Assembly (NCBI RefSeq): GCF_029893345.1
Contig: NZ_JARXVE010000006.1
Location: 248,001-312,000 of the forward strand
DNA: 64,000 bases
Source: Mycolicibacterium frederiksbergense
Lineage (GTDB): Bacteria > Actinomycetota > Actinomycetes > Mycobacteriales > Mycobacteriaceae
Direction of reading: 5' to 3'
Position 1 is the stretch's first letter, and every line of letters starts with the position of its first letter. The translations under genes were made by a program, and so were the position numbers. The notes below the pieces were generated by a model. It had not been told where the DNA came from and did no database searches. It saw only the letters and a list, made by a program, of their open reading frames with translations. Positions 43,090-50,913 of the stretch are shown one piece after another.

Positions 43090-43980
43090 ATGGTGCCGGA
43101 GCCGAACCGAACGACGATCGAATTGCCTTGCGGGCCAGTCTCGTATTTGACCTGGTCGCCCGACAAGTCGGCGCCGGCTGTCGTGTTGTTGCACGGCGGC
43201 GGGGTGGACAACGCGTCGCTGTCGTGGGGTGGCATCGGCCCGCTACTGGCCGACGCCGGATACCGCGTCATCGCCCCGGATCACCCCGGCTACGGTCAGA
43301 GCCCGCACGCGCGGCTGCCGGCGACGCAGGAGCGGCTGGTCGCCTACGTGGGGGAGTTGGTCGACGCGCTCGGGTTGGACGACTATGCGATCGGAGGGCT
43401 GTCGCTGGGCGGCGGTATGACGATCGGCCACGTGCTGGAGCGGTCCGAGCGCGTCACCGGGGCCATGCTGCTGGGCAGCTACGGCATGATGCCGCGGCTG
43501 TCGGACGGGCCAATGTCGGCCGTTCGTCAGCTCAGCACCTGGGCGATGCTGCGCACCGGCCTGCTGGGCGCGGCGACCCGATGGGTGGGCACCAACCGCA
43601 GGGCGATGGCGCGCGGCATGCAGGCGGTGATCACCGACCCCACGCAGCTCACCGACACATTGATGGACGAGATCATGGCGGCCGCAGCCCAACCCGACGG
43701 GTTCCGCGCGTTCGAACAATGGCAGCGAGACCAGGTCCTCTGGAACCGGCTACGCACGGATTACACGCTTCGGTTGCCCTCGTTTTCCTGCCCCGCCCTC
43801 ATCGTCCACGGGGACCGGGATTCCGGTGTGCCCGTCGCGCACGCCCGCGCGGCCGCCGCGCTGATCCCCGATGCGCACCTCAAAGTCGTTGCAGGTGCCG
43901 GACATTGGGTGCAGCGGGACCGACCGGACATCGTGCTCGCCGCGATGACGGGCTTTCTCGGGCGTCTGGCCGGCGGCTAA
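43090..43980 (+). CDS. Alpha/beta hydrolase
   Basis: Predicted serine hydrolase of 296 residues. LLHGGGVDNASLSW is the oxyanion region, GGLSLGGGMT contains the nucleophile Ser (about residue 105), HGDRDSGVP the Asp and GAGHWVQRDRP the His. The lid region includes membrane-like SAVRQLSTWAMLRTGLLG, so a lipid-type ester may be the substrate. AAGGGAG at 43081-43087 suits the GTG at 43093 (spacing 5) better than the ATG at 43090, so the true start may be one codon in. It converges with the F420-type oxidoreductase gene, overlapping by 4 bases. Confidence 0.88.
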   Translation: MVPEPNRTTIELPCGPVSYLTWSPDKSAPAVVLLHGGGVDNASLSWGGIGPLLADAGYRVIAPDHPGYGQSPHARLPATQERLVAYVGELVDALGLDDYAIGGLSLGGGMTIGHVLERSERVTGAMLLGSYGMMPRLSDGPMSAVRQLSTWAMLRTGLLGAATRWVGTNRRAMARGMQAVITDPTQLTDTLMDEIMAAAAQPDGFRAFEQWQRDQVLWNRLRTDYTLRLPSFSCPALIVHGDRDSGVPVAHARAAAALIPDAHLKVVAGAGHWVQRDRPDIVLAAMTGFLGRLAGG

Positions 43981-44936
43981 CGCAACAACTTGATCACTTC
44001 GACCAGATGCGGCAACGCCGAATCGCGTCCCGGCCAGGCGTCGAACACCGTCCAGTAGCTGATCCCGAACCGGCGCTGACGCTCCCGCAGCGATTCGGCC
44101 ATCTGCTCGTAGCTGCCGAGCAATGCGAACGGGGATTCCAGCAGCAGATCGGCAGGCGCACCCAGCTGTTCGGCCAGCTCGGCCGCGGCCCCGGCCGGAT
44201 CATCGGTGTGCACCACGAACTGCACCAGCGCATTGAGTTCGATCGCTTCGAAGCGATCACCCGCGGCGTCGCGGACCACGTCGATCCGGTTCAGCAGTCC
44301 GGTGGAATCAAAATGCGTCAGCTGTACTTCGGTGGCGTCGTGGTTGTGACTGAACCCGGCCAGACCGGCGATGTCGGCGACTCGGCCCGCCAGCCGTAGC
44401 ACCCGGGTGCCGTTGCCGCCGATGAGCAGTGGAACGTTCACCCCTGGCGGCGCAACGAGTTCACCGGCGGCGGCGCGCACACAGTAGTGCGCGCCGTCGA
44501 CATCCACCGGTTCGCCGGTCAGCAGCGGCCGGATCACCTCGACGGATTCGATCAACCGATCCACTCGCGTCGCGCCGGGGTCGAATTTCAGCCCGGCCGC
44601 GTCATATTCGGACTTCATATGGCCGGCGCCGAGCCCCAGCTCGAACCGGCCGCCTGACAGTGCCGCCAGCGTGACCGCCTCGCGCGCGGTGTCCACCGGG
44701 TGACGCAGATCGTTGTTGAGCACCAGCGTGCCGGTGTGCAACGACGAGGTGAGCGCGCACGCCGTTGCGGCGCCGGCGAACGGTGAGAGGGATGCCACCA
44801 GATGGTCGGGGATGGTCAGCACGTCGATCCCGGATTGTTCGACGGTGACGGCAAATTCGGCGAAGTCGCCGGCGCGGGGCAGTGCGGTGTGCAGGCCGAA
44901 ACGCATGGGTCGGTCGCGGTGTGCCGCAGTGGTCAT
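43977..44936 (-). CDS. LLM-class F420-dependent oxidoreductase (Rv2893-like)
   Basis: Luciferase-like monooxygenase-family protein of 319 residues using coenzyme F420 or flavin. It shows the TIM-barrel pattern RFGLHTALPRAGDFAEFAV, ALTSSLHTGTLVLNNDLRHP, LAALSGGRFELGLGAGHMK and VPLLIGGNGTRVLRLAGRVAD, typical of mycobacterial F420-dependent members. The position after xerC matches Rv2893, although an alpha/beta hydrolase gene lies between. The substrate is unknown. Confidence 0.9.
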   Translation of the reverse strand: MTTAAHRDRPMRFGLHTALPRAGDFAEFAVTVEQSGIDVLTIPDHLVASLSPFAGAATACALTSSLHTGTLVLNNDLRHPVDTAREAVTLAALSGGRFELGLGAGHMKSEYDAAGLKFDPGATRVDRLIESVEVIRPLLTGEPVDVDGAHYCVRAAAGELVAPPGVNVPLLIGGNGTRVLRLAGRVADIAGLAGFSHNHDATEVQLTHFDSTGLLNRIDVVRDAAGDRFEAIELNALVQFVVHTDDPAGAAAELAEQLGAPADLLLESPFALLGSYEQMAESLRERQRRFGISYWTVFDAWPGRDSALPHLVEVIKLLR

Positions 44937-44967
44937 GCTGTCGAGCGTAGAACCGGCGGCGCGTCGT

Positions 44968-45465
44968 TCAACTGCCCAGCGGCTTGAGCCGGATCGGGGT
45001 CTCGGTCAGCAGTCCCCGCGGATCGACGTAGTCGGCCCGCGATGCCGGACCCCACATCGCGCCCCAGTGCAGGCAGGCCGCCGCGGGACAATCGGGGTGG
45101 CCCGGGGCCAGTTCGCCGAGCAGCTGCCCGGTTGCCACCGTCTGTCCCATGCGCACCGCGGCTCGCACCGGTTCGTAGCTGGTGCGCAACCCGCCCGGGT
45201 GCGCGATGGCCACCACCGGACGCCCGGCCAGCACACCGGCGAACACCACCGTGCCGGAGCGCGCGGCATAGATCGGCCGACTCGGGACCGCCGCAAGATC
45301 GACGCCGCGGTGTCCGCGGTTCCAGTTCGGCGACGGCGCGTCGAACCCACGCGTAACCGCGGGCCGCGGTGTTACCGGCCACTGCAGCCGCGGACCCTCG
45401 GCGTGTGCGGTACCGGGCGACGCCCAGAGCACACCCAGGATGAGCACCGCCGCGGCATTTCTCAT
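44968..45465 (-). CDS. Secreted M23 family peptidase-like protein
   Basis: Exported protein of 165 residues, positioned like Rv2891. A Sec signal peptide runs over about residues 1-22 (AVLILGVLWASPGTAHA). The M23/LytM domain has RGHRGVDLAAVPSRP, with the His and Asp zinc ligands. The usual HxH is altered: it reads CLHWG, so the first His is a Cys and zinc binding may be weakened. Such proteins either cut peptidoglycan cross-links or, when degenerate, activate amidases. It stands upstream of and divergent from rpsB. Confidence 0.88.
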   Translation of the reverse strand: MRNAAAVLILGVLWASPGTAHAEGPRLQWPVTPRPAVTRGFDAPSPNWNRGHRGVDLAAVPSRPIYAARSGTVVFAGVLAGRPVVAIAHPGGLRTSYEPVRAAVRMGQTVATGQLLGELAPGHPDCPAAACLHWGAMWGPASRADYVDPRGLLTETPIRLKPLGS

Positions 45466-45771
45466 CGCCCCAGTCCAGCGCGCCGGTCCAGCGGCGCGAA
45501 AGCCCCAAAGCCAGGCGTGTGGATGAATGAGCCCGCCCCGTCGTGTGGTAGTCGCGTGGTAAAAGCACGCCGGCGCACCGTGTAAACTTCTACCCGCAGC
45601 TCGCTGAGCGGGCTGACTTCGCGTGTCTGCGCCATGACCTCGTCACCGGGGTCATACCCGGATGCCGGCGGTCCTGACCTGGGGTTTCTCAGAGCGGGTC
45701 CGGCAACCAGCAGGCACCAGGGCCCGGCATCACCCGACGCTGGGCGACAACCGACAACAAAAGGCTTCACT
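45466..45771 (+). promoter_or_regulatory. rpsB promoter and leader region
   Basis: This 306-base interval holds no gene. TAAACT (45583-45588), preceded by TG, is a plausible -10, with no convincing -35. It would give a leader of about 175 bases before rpsB. Bacterial rpsB leaders often bind S2 for feedback control. A small GC-rich fold near 45600-45615 is visible, but no defined S2-binding structure was recognised by eye. Confidence 0.3.
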
Positions 45772-46599
45772 ATGGCTGTTGTAACCATGAAGCAGCTGCT
45801 GGACAGCGGCGCTCACTTCGGGCATCAGACCCGTCGTTGGAATCCCAAGATGAAGCGGTTCATCTTCACCGACCGCAACGGCATCTACATCATCGACCTG
45901 CAGCAGACGCTGACCTTCATCGACAAGGCGTACGAGTTCGTCAAGGAAACCGTCGCCCACGGTGGCAGCGTTCTGTTCGTCGGCACCAAGAAGCAGGCGC
46001 AGGAGTCCATCGCCGAGGAGGCCACTCGCGTCGGCATGCCCTACGTGAACCAGCGCTGGCTGGGCGGCATGCTCACCAACTTCTCCACCGTGCACAAGCG
46101 TCTGCAGCGCCTCAAGGAGCTCGAGGCCATGGAGCAGACCGGTGGCTTCGAGGGCCGCACCAAGAAAGAAATCCTCATGCTCACGCGTGAGAAGAACAAG
46201 CTGGAGCGCAGCCTCGGCGGTATCCGGGACATGCAGAAGGTGCCCTCGGCCATCTGGGTCGTCGACACCAACAAGGAGCACATCGCCGTCGGCGAGGCTC
46301 GCAAGCTGGGCATCCCGGTCATCGCGATCCTCGACACCAACTGCGATCCCGACGTCGTGGACTACCCGATCCCGGGTAACGACGACGCGATCCGCTCGGC
46401 AGCCCTGCTTACCAAGGTCGTCGCTTCCGCGGTGGCCGAGGGCCTGCAGGCCCGCTCCGGTGCCGGCAAGGCCGAGACCGAGGCCGCCGAGCCGCTCGCC
46501 GAGTGGGAGCAGGAGCTGCTGGCCGGGGCGACCACGAGCGCTGCCGATGCCGGCGCCGAGGGTGCTGCCGCAGCTGAACCATCCACTGACGCTTCGTAA
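45772..46599 (+). CDS. rpsB: 30S ribosomal protein S2
   Basis: Small-subunit protein that binds at the neck of the 30S and is needed for S1 association and initiation. The 275-residue chain has the S2 signatures MKQLLDSGAHFGHQTRRWNP, NQRWLGGMLTNF and PVIAILDTNCDPD. It has an Ala/Glu-rich C-terminal tail from about residue 235, as in other actinobacteria. The ATG at 45772 (MAVVTMKQ) is the homology-supported start; the longer reading from 45634 is untranslated leader. It is 18 bases before tsf. Confidence 0.97.
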   Translation: MAVVTMKQLLDSGAHFGHQTRRWNPKMKRFIFTDRNGIYIIDLQQTLTFIDKAYEFVKETVAHGGSVLFVGTKKQAQESIAEEATRVGMPYVNQRWLGGMLTNFSTVHKRLQRLKELEAMEQTGGFEGRTKKEILMLTREKNKLERSLGGIRDMQKVPSAIWVVDTNKEHIAVGEARKLGIPVIAILDTNCDPDVVDYPIPGNDDAIRSAALLTKVVASAVAEGLQARSGAGKAETEAAEPLAEWEQELLAGATTSAADAGAEGAAAAEPSTDAS

Positions 46600-46617
46600 T
46601 TCCAGGAGAAGGCTTAC

Positions 46618-47448
46618 ATGGCTAACTACACTGCCGCCGACGTCAAGCGCCTGCGGGAGCTGACCGGTTCCGGCATGATGGACTGCAAGAACGCGCTGGC
46701 GGAATCGGAAGGCGATTTCGACAAGGCCGTCGAGCTGCTCCGCATCAAGGGCGCCAAGGACGTCGGCAAGCGTGCCGAGCGTGCCACCGCCGAGGGCCTG
46801 GTCGTGGCCAAGGACGGCGCGCTGATCGAGCTGAACTCCGAGACCGACTTTGTCGCCAAGAACGCCGAGTTCCAGGCGCTCGCCGACCAGGTGGTGGCTG
46901 CGGCCGCCGCCGCCAAGGCCAACGACTTGGAGGCCCTCAAGGCCGCCGAGGTCGCTGATGGTGGCACCGTGGAGCAGGCGATCGCCAGCTTGAGCGCCAA
47001 GATCGGCGAGAAGCTCGAGCTGCGTCGGGCCGTCTACTTCGATGGCACGGTCGAGACCTACCTGCACAAGCGGGCCGCTGACCTGCCGCCGGCTGTTGGC
47101 GTGCTGGTCGAGTACCAGGCCGGCGATGCGGAGAAGGGCAAGGAGGCCGCACACGCGGTCGCACTGCAGATCGCCGCGCTCAAGGCCAAGTACCTGACCC
47201 GCGAGGATGTGCCCGGCGACATCGTCGCCAACGAGCGGCGCATCGCCGAGGAGACGGCCAAGGCAGAGGGCAAGCCCGAGCAGGCGCTGCCCAAGATCGT
47301 CGAAGGCCGGGTTACGGGCTTCTACAAGGACGTCGTACTGCTGGATCAGCCGTCGGTGTCCGACAACAAGAAGTCCGTCAAGGCACTGCTCGATGAGGCC
47401 GGGGTCACCGTCAGCCGTTTCGTGCGGTTCGAGGTCGGCCAGGCCTAA
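46618..47448 (+). CDS. tsf: Elongation factor Ts
   Basis: Guanine-nucleotide exchange factor that regenerates EF-Tu-GTP. The 276-residue protein begins MANYTAADVKRLRELTGSGM, followed by the N-terminal UBA-like domain with MMDCKNALAE and the core stretch LNSETDFVAKN that contacts EF-Tu. The C-terminal dimerisation part ends VSRFVRFEVGQA. A purine-rich AGGAGAAGG precedes the ATG. It is co-transcribed with rpsB and followed by a strong hairpin terminator. Confidence 0.97.
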   Translation: MANYTAADVKRLRELTGSGMMDCKNALAESEGDFDKAVELLRIKGAKDVGKRAERATAEGLVVAKDGALIELNSETDFVAKNAEFQALADQVVAAAAAAKANDLEALKAAEVADGGTVEQAIASLSAKIGEKLELRRAVYFDGTVETYLHKRAADLPPAVGVLVEYQAGDAEKGKEAAHAVALQIAALKAKYLTREDVPGDIVANERRIAEETAKAEGKPEQALPKIVEGRVTGFYKDVVLLDQPSVSDNKKSVKALLDEAGVTVSRFVRFEVGQA

Positions 47449-47486
47449 CCCACCAGCTTGAGCGGTGCACCCAAACCGCTCATCGT

Positions 47487-47531
47487 AAAACCCCGCGTCT
47501 CTCGCCGGCGATCCCGGCGACGCGGGGTTTT
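47487..47531 (+). terminator. Rho-independent terminator of rpsB-tsf
   Basis: AAAACCCCGCGTC (47487-47499) and its exact reverse complement GACGCGGGGTTTT (47519-47531) form a 13-base-pair stem ending in a TTTT run. The 19-base loop contains a second small stem (GCCGG 47504-47508 with CCGGC 47514-47518). It lies 38 bases after the tsf stop and marks the end of the core operon before the inserted gene group. Confidence 0.85.
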
Positions 47532-47576
47532 GCCGTTGCGGGGTACGGCGGGTACGAATAGGGGTTGGAGGTCAGC

Positions 47577-48431
47577 ATGCGCGTGGGAGTGGTGTTTCCG
47601 CAGACGGAGCTCGGCGGAGATCCAGGAGCCGTGCGTGCCTACGGCCAGCGAGTCGAAGAACTGGGATTCACCCACATCCTGGCCTACGACCATGTCGTCG
47701 GCGCCGATCCGGCCGTGCACCGGGACTGGGCGGGCCCGTACGACCTGTACACCACGTTCCACGAGCCGATGGTGATGTTCGGCTATCTGGCCGCGGTCAC
47801 TTCGCTGGAACTGGTGACCGGGATCCTCATCCTGCCGCAGCGGCAAGCCGTGCTGGTCGCCAAACAGGCCGCCGAAGTTGACCTGCTCACCGGTGGGCAG
47901 CTGCGCCTGGGCGTCGGATTGGGCTGGAACACCGTCGAGTACGAGGCGCTCGGCGAGGATTTCGGCAACCGCGGCAGGCGGTCCGAAGAGCAGGTCGAGC
48001 TGATGCGGCGATTGTGGACCGAATCATCGGTCAACTTCGACGGTCAGTACCACCGGGTCACCGGAGCCGGGCTGGCACCACTGCCCGTGCAGCGGCCGAT
48101 CCCGGTGTGGTTCGGAGCAGCCTCCGCGCGTGCCCTGGAGCGCGCCGGACGGCTGGGGGACGGCTGGTTCCCGATGGTCGGCCCCGGGGCCGAGTTCGAC
48201 GATGCGCGGGCCAGGGTCGAGCGCGCCGCGGTGTCTGCCGGCCGCGATCCGGCCGGCATCGGCATAGAGGGGCGGGTGACCTGGGCCGGTGACCCGGACA
48301 AGATCAACGCCGACATCGCCGCCTGGGCCGACGCCGGTGCCACGCATGTCACGGTGAACACCATGGGGGCCGGTCTGCGGACGGTCGACGAGCATCTGGC
48401 GGTGTTGCAGAGCGTGGCTCGGACCCAGTAA
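47577..48431 (+). CDS. LLM-class F420-dependent oxidoreductase
   Basis: Luciferase-like monooxygenase-family protein of 284 residues. Typical features are MRVGVVFPQTELGGDPGAV at the start, GFTHILAYDHVVGAD, LVTGILILPQRQAVLVAKQ, LTGGQLRLGVGLGWNTVEY and PIPVWFGAASARALERAGR. These match F420-dependent members of the TIGR03619 kind. GGAGGT precedes the ATG at 47577, which is preferred to a TTG at 47565. Its last 83 bases overlap the end of the convergent monooxygenase/condensation gene. It could tailor the peptide product, but its orientation gives no proof of a link. Confidence 0.88.
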   Translation: MRVGVVFPQTELGGDPGAVRAYGQRVEELGFTHILAYDHVVGADPAVHRDWAGPYDLYTTFHEPMVMFGYLAAVTSLELVTGILILPQRQAVLVAKQAAEVDLLTGGQLRLGVGLGWNTVEYEALGEDFGNRGRRSEEQVELMRRLWTESSVNFDGQYHRVTGAGLAPLPVQRPIPVWFGAASARALERAGRLGDGWFPMVGPGAEFDDARARVERAAVSAGRDPAGIGIEGRVTWAGDPDKINADIAAWADAGATHVTVNTMGAGLRTVDEHLAVLQSVARTQ

Positions 48432-50913
48432 CGGCACCGCGCAGGGCGGCGGCGGTGTTCTCCAACAGCGACTCGGCGCGGTCGGGGGAGACGATGCCGT
48501 CGACGTGGCCGAGGTTGAGTGCCAGTTCGTCACGACCCACTGTCACGTACAGCATCAGGTATCCGCTGATCGACATCCCCGATACCACCTGAATGCCCGA
48601 CACGCTCCAGTTGCCGAGGTGCTCGGGGAAGTCTGCGGTGTCGATCAGGCTCACACACAGGTTGCCCGGGCCACGCTCGTCGAGCACCGCTGCCAGCCTG
48701 TCCGCGAACCGCGCCGCGCCCGCCGACATCGCTCCCAGCGAACCCAGGTTGGCCAGGTGATGGCGATTGTCGACAGCAGTGCGCATCCGAACGTCGAAGT
48801 CGGTGGCGGCCTGCCACAGCGACCGGCCCGGGACGCAGTCCACCGGGGCGGCCACCATCGCCTGATAGCTGCCCGTGGCGTAGGCGTCGGGTCGCACGGT
48901 CAGGTGCTCACGGAACGGCACCGACACGCTGACGGCGAATCTCGCCGGGGCTCCTCCGGTTTCGATGCTCGCCGCGGTTGCCAGGGCGGCCGCGACGGCC
49001 GATTGCGGTGACACGCCGTGCTCGCGGCACGCGGCAAGCAGATCCTGAGCCGCGGCACCGGTGATGACGCGATGCGCGAAGCGGGTCCGCCGCGCGGCGG
49101 CCGGTACCTGCCGTTGTGCGGGCAGCCGCTTGAGCGCCGGGGCACCGCGTTCCGGAATCCCGTCGGCGACGAGCCGGCCCAGCGTCCGGAGTTTTCCGCG
49201 GATACCCCGGAAACCGTTGGGCATCAACTCTTCCGGGCCGGGTGGTGCGGGAATCTCGGGGTGCCAGTCGGCTCGGTGATCCGCCGTTTCACCGGCGGAA
49301 TCCAGCACCTGTCGGCACAATTCCGTGATCGTGATCCCGTCACACACGGTGTAGGTCGACGTGAGGATCAGGTCGGACACGCCGGGCTCGACGGTGACCA
49401 GGGTGGCCCGCAACAACGGCCCGGCGTCGTCGAACGGTTCGGCCAGTTCGCGGTCCATCTCGGTGACCCAGGATGCGGTGTCGGCCAGCCGAAGTGGGAT
49501 CGGGCGCCGTGGCGCCGGCACGAACGACGGACCACTCCGCGCCGCGCGCACCGTCGTTTGGATGAGCGGATGACGCTGTGCGACAGCATCAAGCGCGAGC
49601 CGTAAGGCGGCGGTGTCCACGGGGCCATCGAGGCGGACCCGGGCACAGATGTGCAGCGGCGAAATCCGGTCTGCGGTCCAGTGCCAGCGTTCCAGCGTCG
49701 ACAACCGGCGCGGCAGCGCGGCCGCGGCACCGAGATCGCCGAATCCAGGCCAGGTCATCGGCTTGGAGATCATGTCCAGAACCCGCTGGTTGCCGGCACG
49801 TCGAATGAACTGGGCGCGGGCAGCGACCACGGCCGGACTGCTGCTCTGCTCGATACGCCCCAGCGATTGCGAACCGGTGACCAGTTCAGTGGTGCGGGGT
49901 AGGCGTCTGCGTTCATAGGCCCGCAGGCTGGCACGCGGATCGCCGGTCACCGATAGCGCATGTGCCAGCACGATGGCGTCCTCGATCGCCGAGTTGGCGC
50001 CCTGGCCGAGGCTGGGCAGCATCGGATGTGCCGCGTCGCCCAGCAGCGTCACCGGGCCGTTACCCCAGCTCGTCAGCGGTGGACGGTCCAGTGCGGGCAC
50101 CGTGATGATGTCGGATTCGGTTGTGGCCGAGATGATGTCGGTGATCTGCGGTGTCCAGCCGGAAAAGCGCTGAAGGAGATCGTCTTTGCCGTGCGGCCAG
50201 TTGGCGGCCAGTTCCGGATCCACCGACTCGGTGGCCCACCAGTAGATGGTGCCCTGGCCGCAGTCGTGCAGGCCGAAGCGGCGGCCGCGGCCCCAGTAGT
50301 GCACCGATTCGCCTTCGCGCAGCCAGGACGGATAGAACGGCGCCAGTGCGAGCCAGCAGACGAATCCGCCCGGGCGGGGCCGCTGCGCGCCGTGCAGTTG
50401 TGCCCGGATGGTCGAGTTGATGCCGTCGGCGCCGACCAGGACGTCGGCCTCCAATCGGCGACCGTCGGACAAGTGCAACGCCACACCGGTGCCGGTGTCA
50501 TCGAAACGTTCTGCTGCCGCGCCGGTTTCGACCCGGAGACCGTCACCTGCAGCGGTCAGCAGGACATCGTGGAGGTCTTTGCGGGCCAACACCACCGACG
50601 GCGCACCGAGCGCCGAGTCGAGGGGTGTCACATCGACGCTTCGCAGTATCCTGCCCGAGGTATCGCGGAAGCTGAAGGTGCTGACCCGGCCGCCGATCCG
50701 CAACAAGTTTTCCTCGATACCGAGATCGAGTGTGCGCAGTGCGAGCATCGCATTGCTTTGCACGGCCAACCCGAAACCGGCGGCACGCAGCTGGGGCGCG
50801 CGTTCGCACAGCGTGACGTCGGCTCCGGCGGGCCGCAGCGCGGCGGCGGCGGTCAACCCGCCGACTCCGGCTCCCACGACGATCGCCGATGTGCTGTTGG
50901 GGCGCGTGCTCAT
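48349..50913 (-). CDS. FAD-dependent monooxygenase fused to a condensation/acyltransferase-like domain
   Basis: Two-part protein of 854 residues. The N-terminal part (about 1-380) is a PHBH-type FAD monooxygenase: IVVGAGVGGLTAAAAL binds the ADP moiety, LVGADGINSTIR is the DG motif, and LLGDAAHPMLPSLGQGANSA the GD motif near 292. The C-terminal part (about 400-840) resembles the condensation/PapA/wax-ester-synthase superfamily. The HHxxxDG motif reads TYTVCDG near residue 520: Asp-Gly stay, both His are lost, so acyl transfer is doubtful. The ATG overlaps the NRPS stop (50910-50913), so it is coupled to the synthetase and probably hydroxylates or modifies its product or bound intermediate. Confidence 0.82.
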   Translation of the reverse strand: MSTRPNSTSAIVVGAGVGGLTAAAALRPAGADVTLCERAPQLRAAGFGLAVQSNAMLALRTLDLGIEENLLRIGGRVSTFSFRDTSGRILRSVDVTPLDSALGAPSVVLARKDLHDVLLTAAGDGLRVETGAAAERFDDTGTGVALHLSDGRRLEADVLVGADGINSTIRAQLHGAQRPRPGGFVCWLALAPFYPSWLREGESVHYWGRGRRFGLHDCGQGTIYWWATESVDPELAANWPHGKDDLLQRFSGWTPQITDIISATTESDIITVPALDRPPLTSWGNGPVTLLGDAAHPMLPSLGQGANSAIEDAIVLAHALSVTGDPRASLRAYERRRLPRTTELVTGSQSLGRIEQSSSPAVVAARAQFIRRAGNQRVLDMISKPMTWPGFGDLGAAAALPRRLSTLERWHWTADRISPLHICARVRLDGPVDTAALRLALDAVAQRHPLIQTTVRAARSGPSFVPAPRRPIPLRLADTASWVTEMDRELAEPFDDAGPLLRATLVTVEPGVSDLILTSTYTVCDGITITELCRQVLDSAGETADHRADWHPEIPAPPGPEELMPNGFRGIRGKLRTLGRLVADGIPERGAPALKRLPAQRQVPAAARRTRFAHRVITGAAAQDLLAACREHGVSPQSAVAAALATAASIETGGAPARFAVSVSVPFREHLTVRPDAYATGSYQAMVAAPVDCVPGRSLWQAATDFDVRMRTAVDNRHHLANLGSLGAMSAGAARFADRLAAVLDERGPGNLCVSLIDTADFPEHLGNWSVSGIQVVSGMSISGYLMLYVTVGRDELALNLGHVDGIVSPDRAESLLENTAAALRGAVTGSEPRSATPPDARRPSADRPPWCSP

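Noticed and set aside
40111..43194. A 1,027-codon open frame on the minus strand opposite the CocE-like and xerC genes
   Set aside because: It is a by-product of strong G+C bias at third codon positions; its translation is His/Arg/Gly-rich without domains, and three well-supported genes lie on the other strand.
48349..48431. The 83-base convergent overlap between the F420-type oxidoreductase and the monooxygenase fusion as a designed antisense regulator
   Set aside because: Short tail-to-tail overlaps are frequent in compact G+C-rich genomes, and no extra conserved structure is visible.
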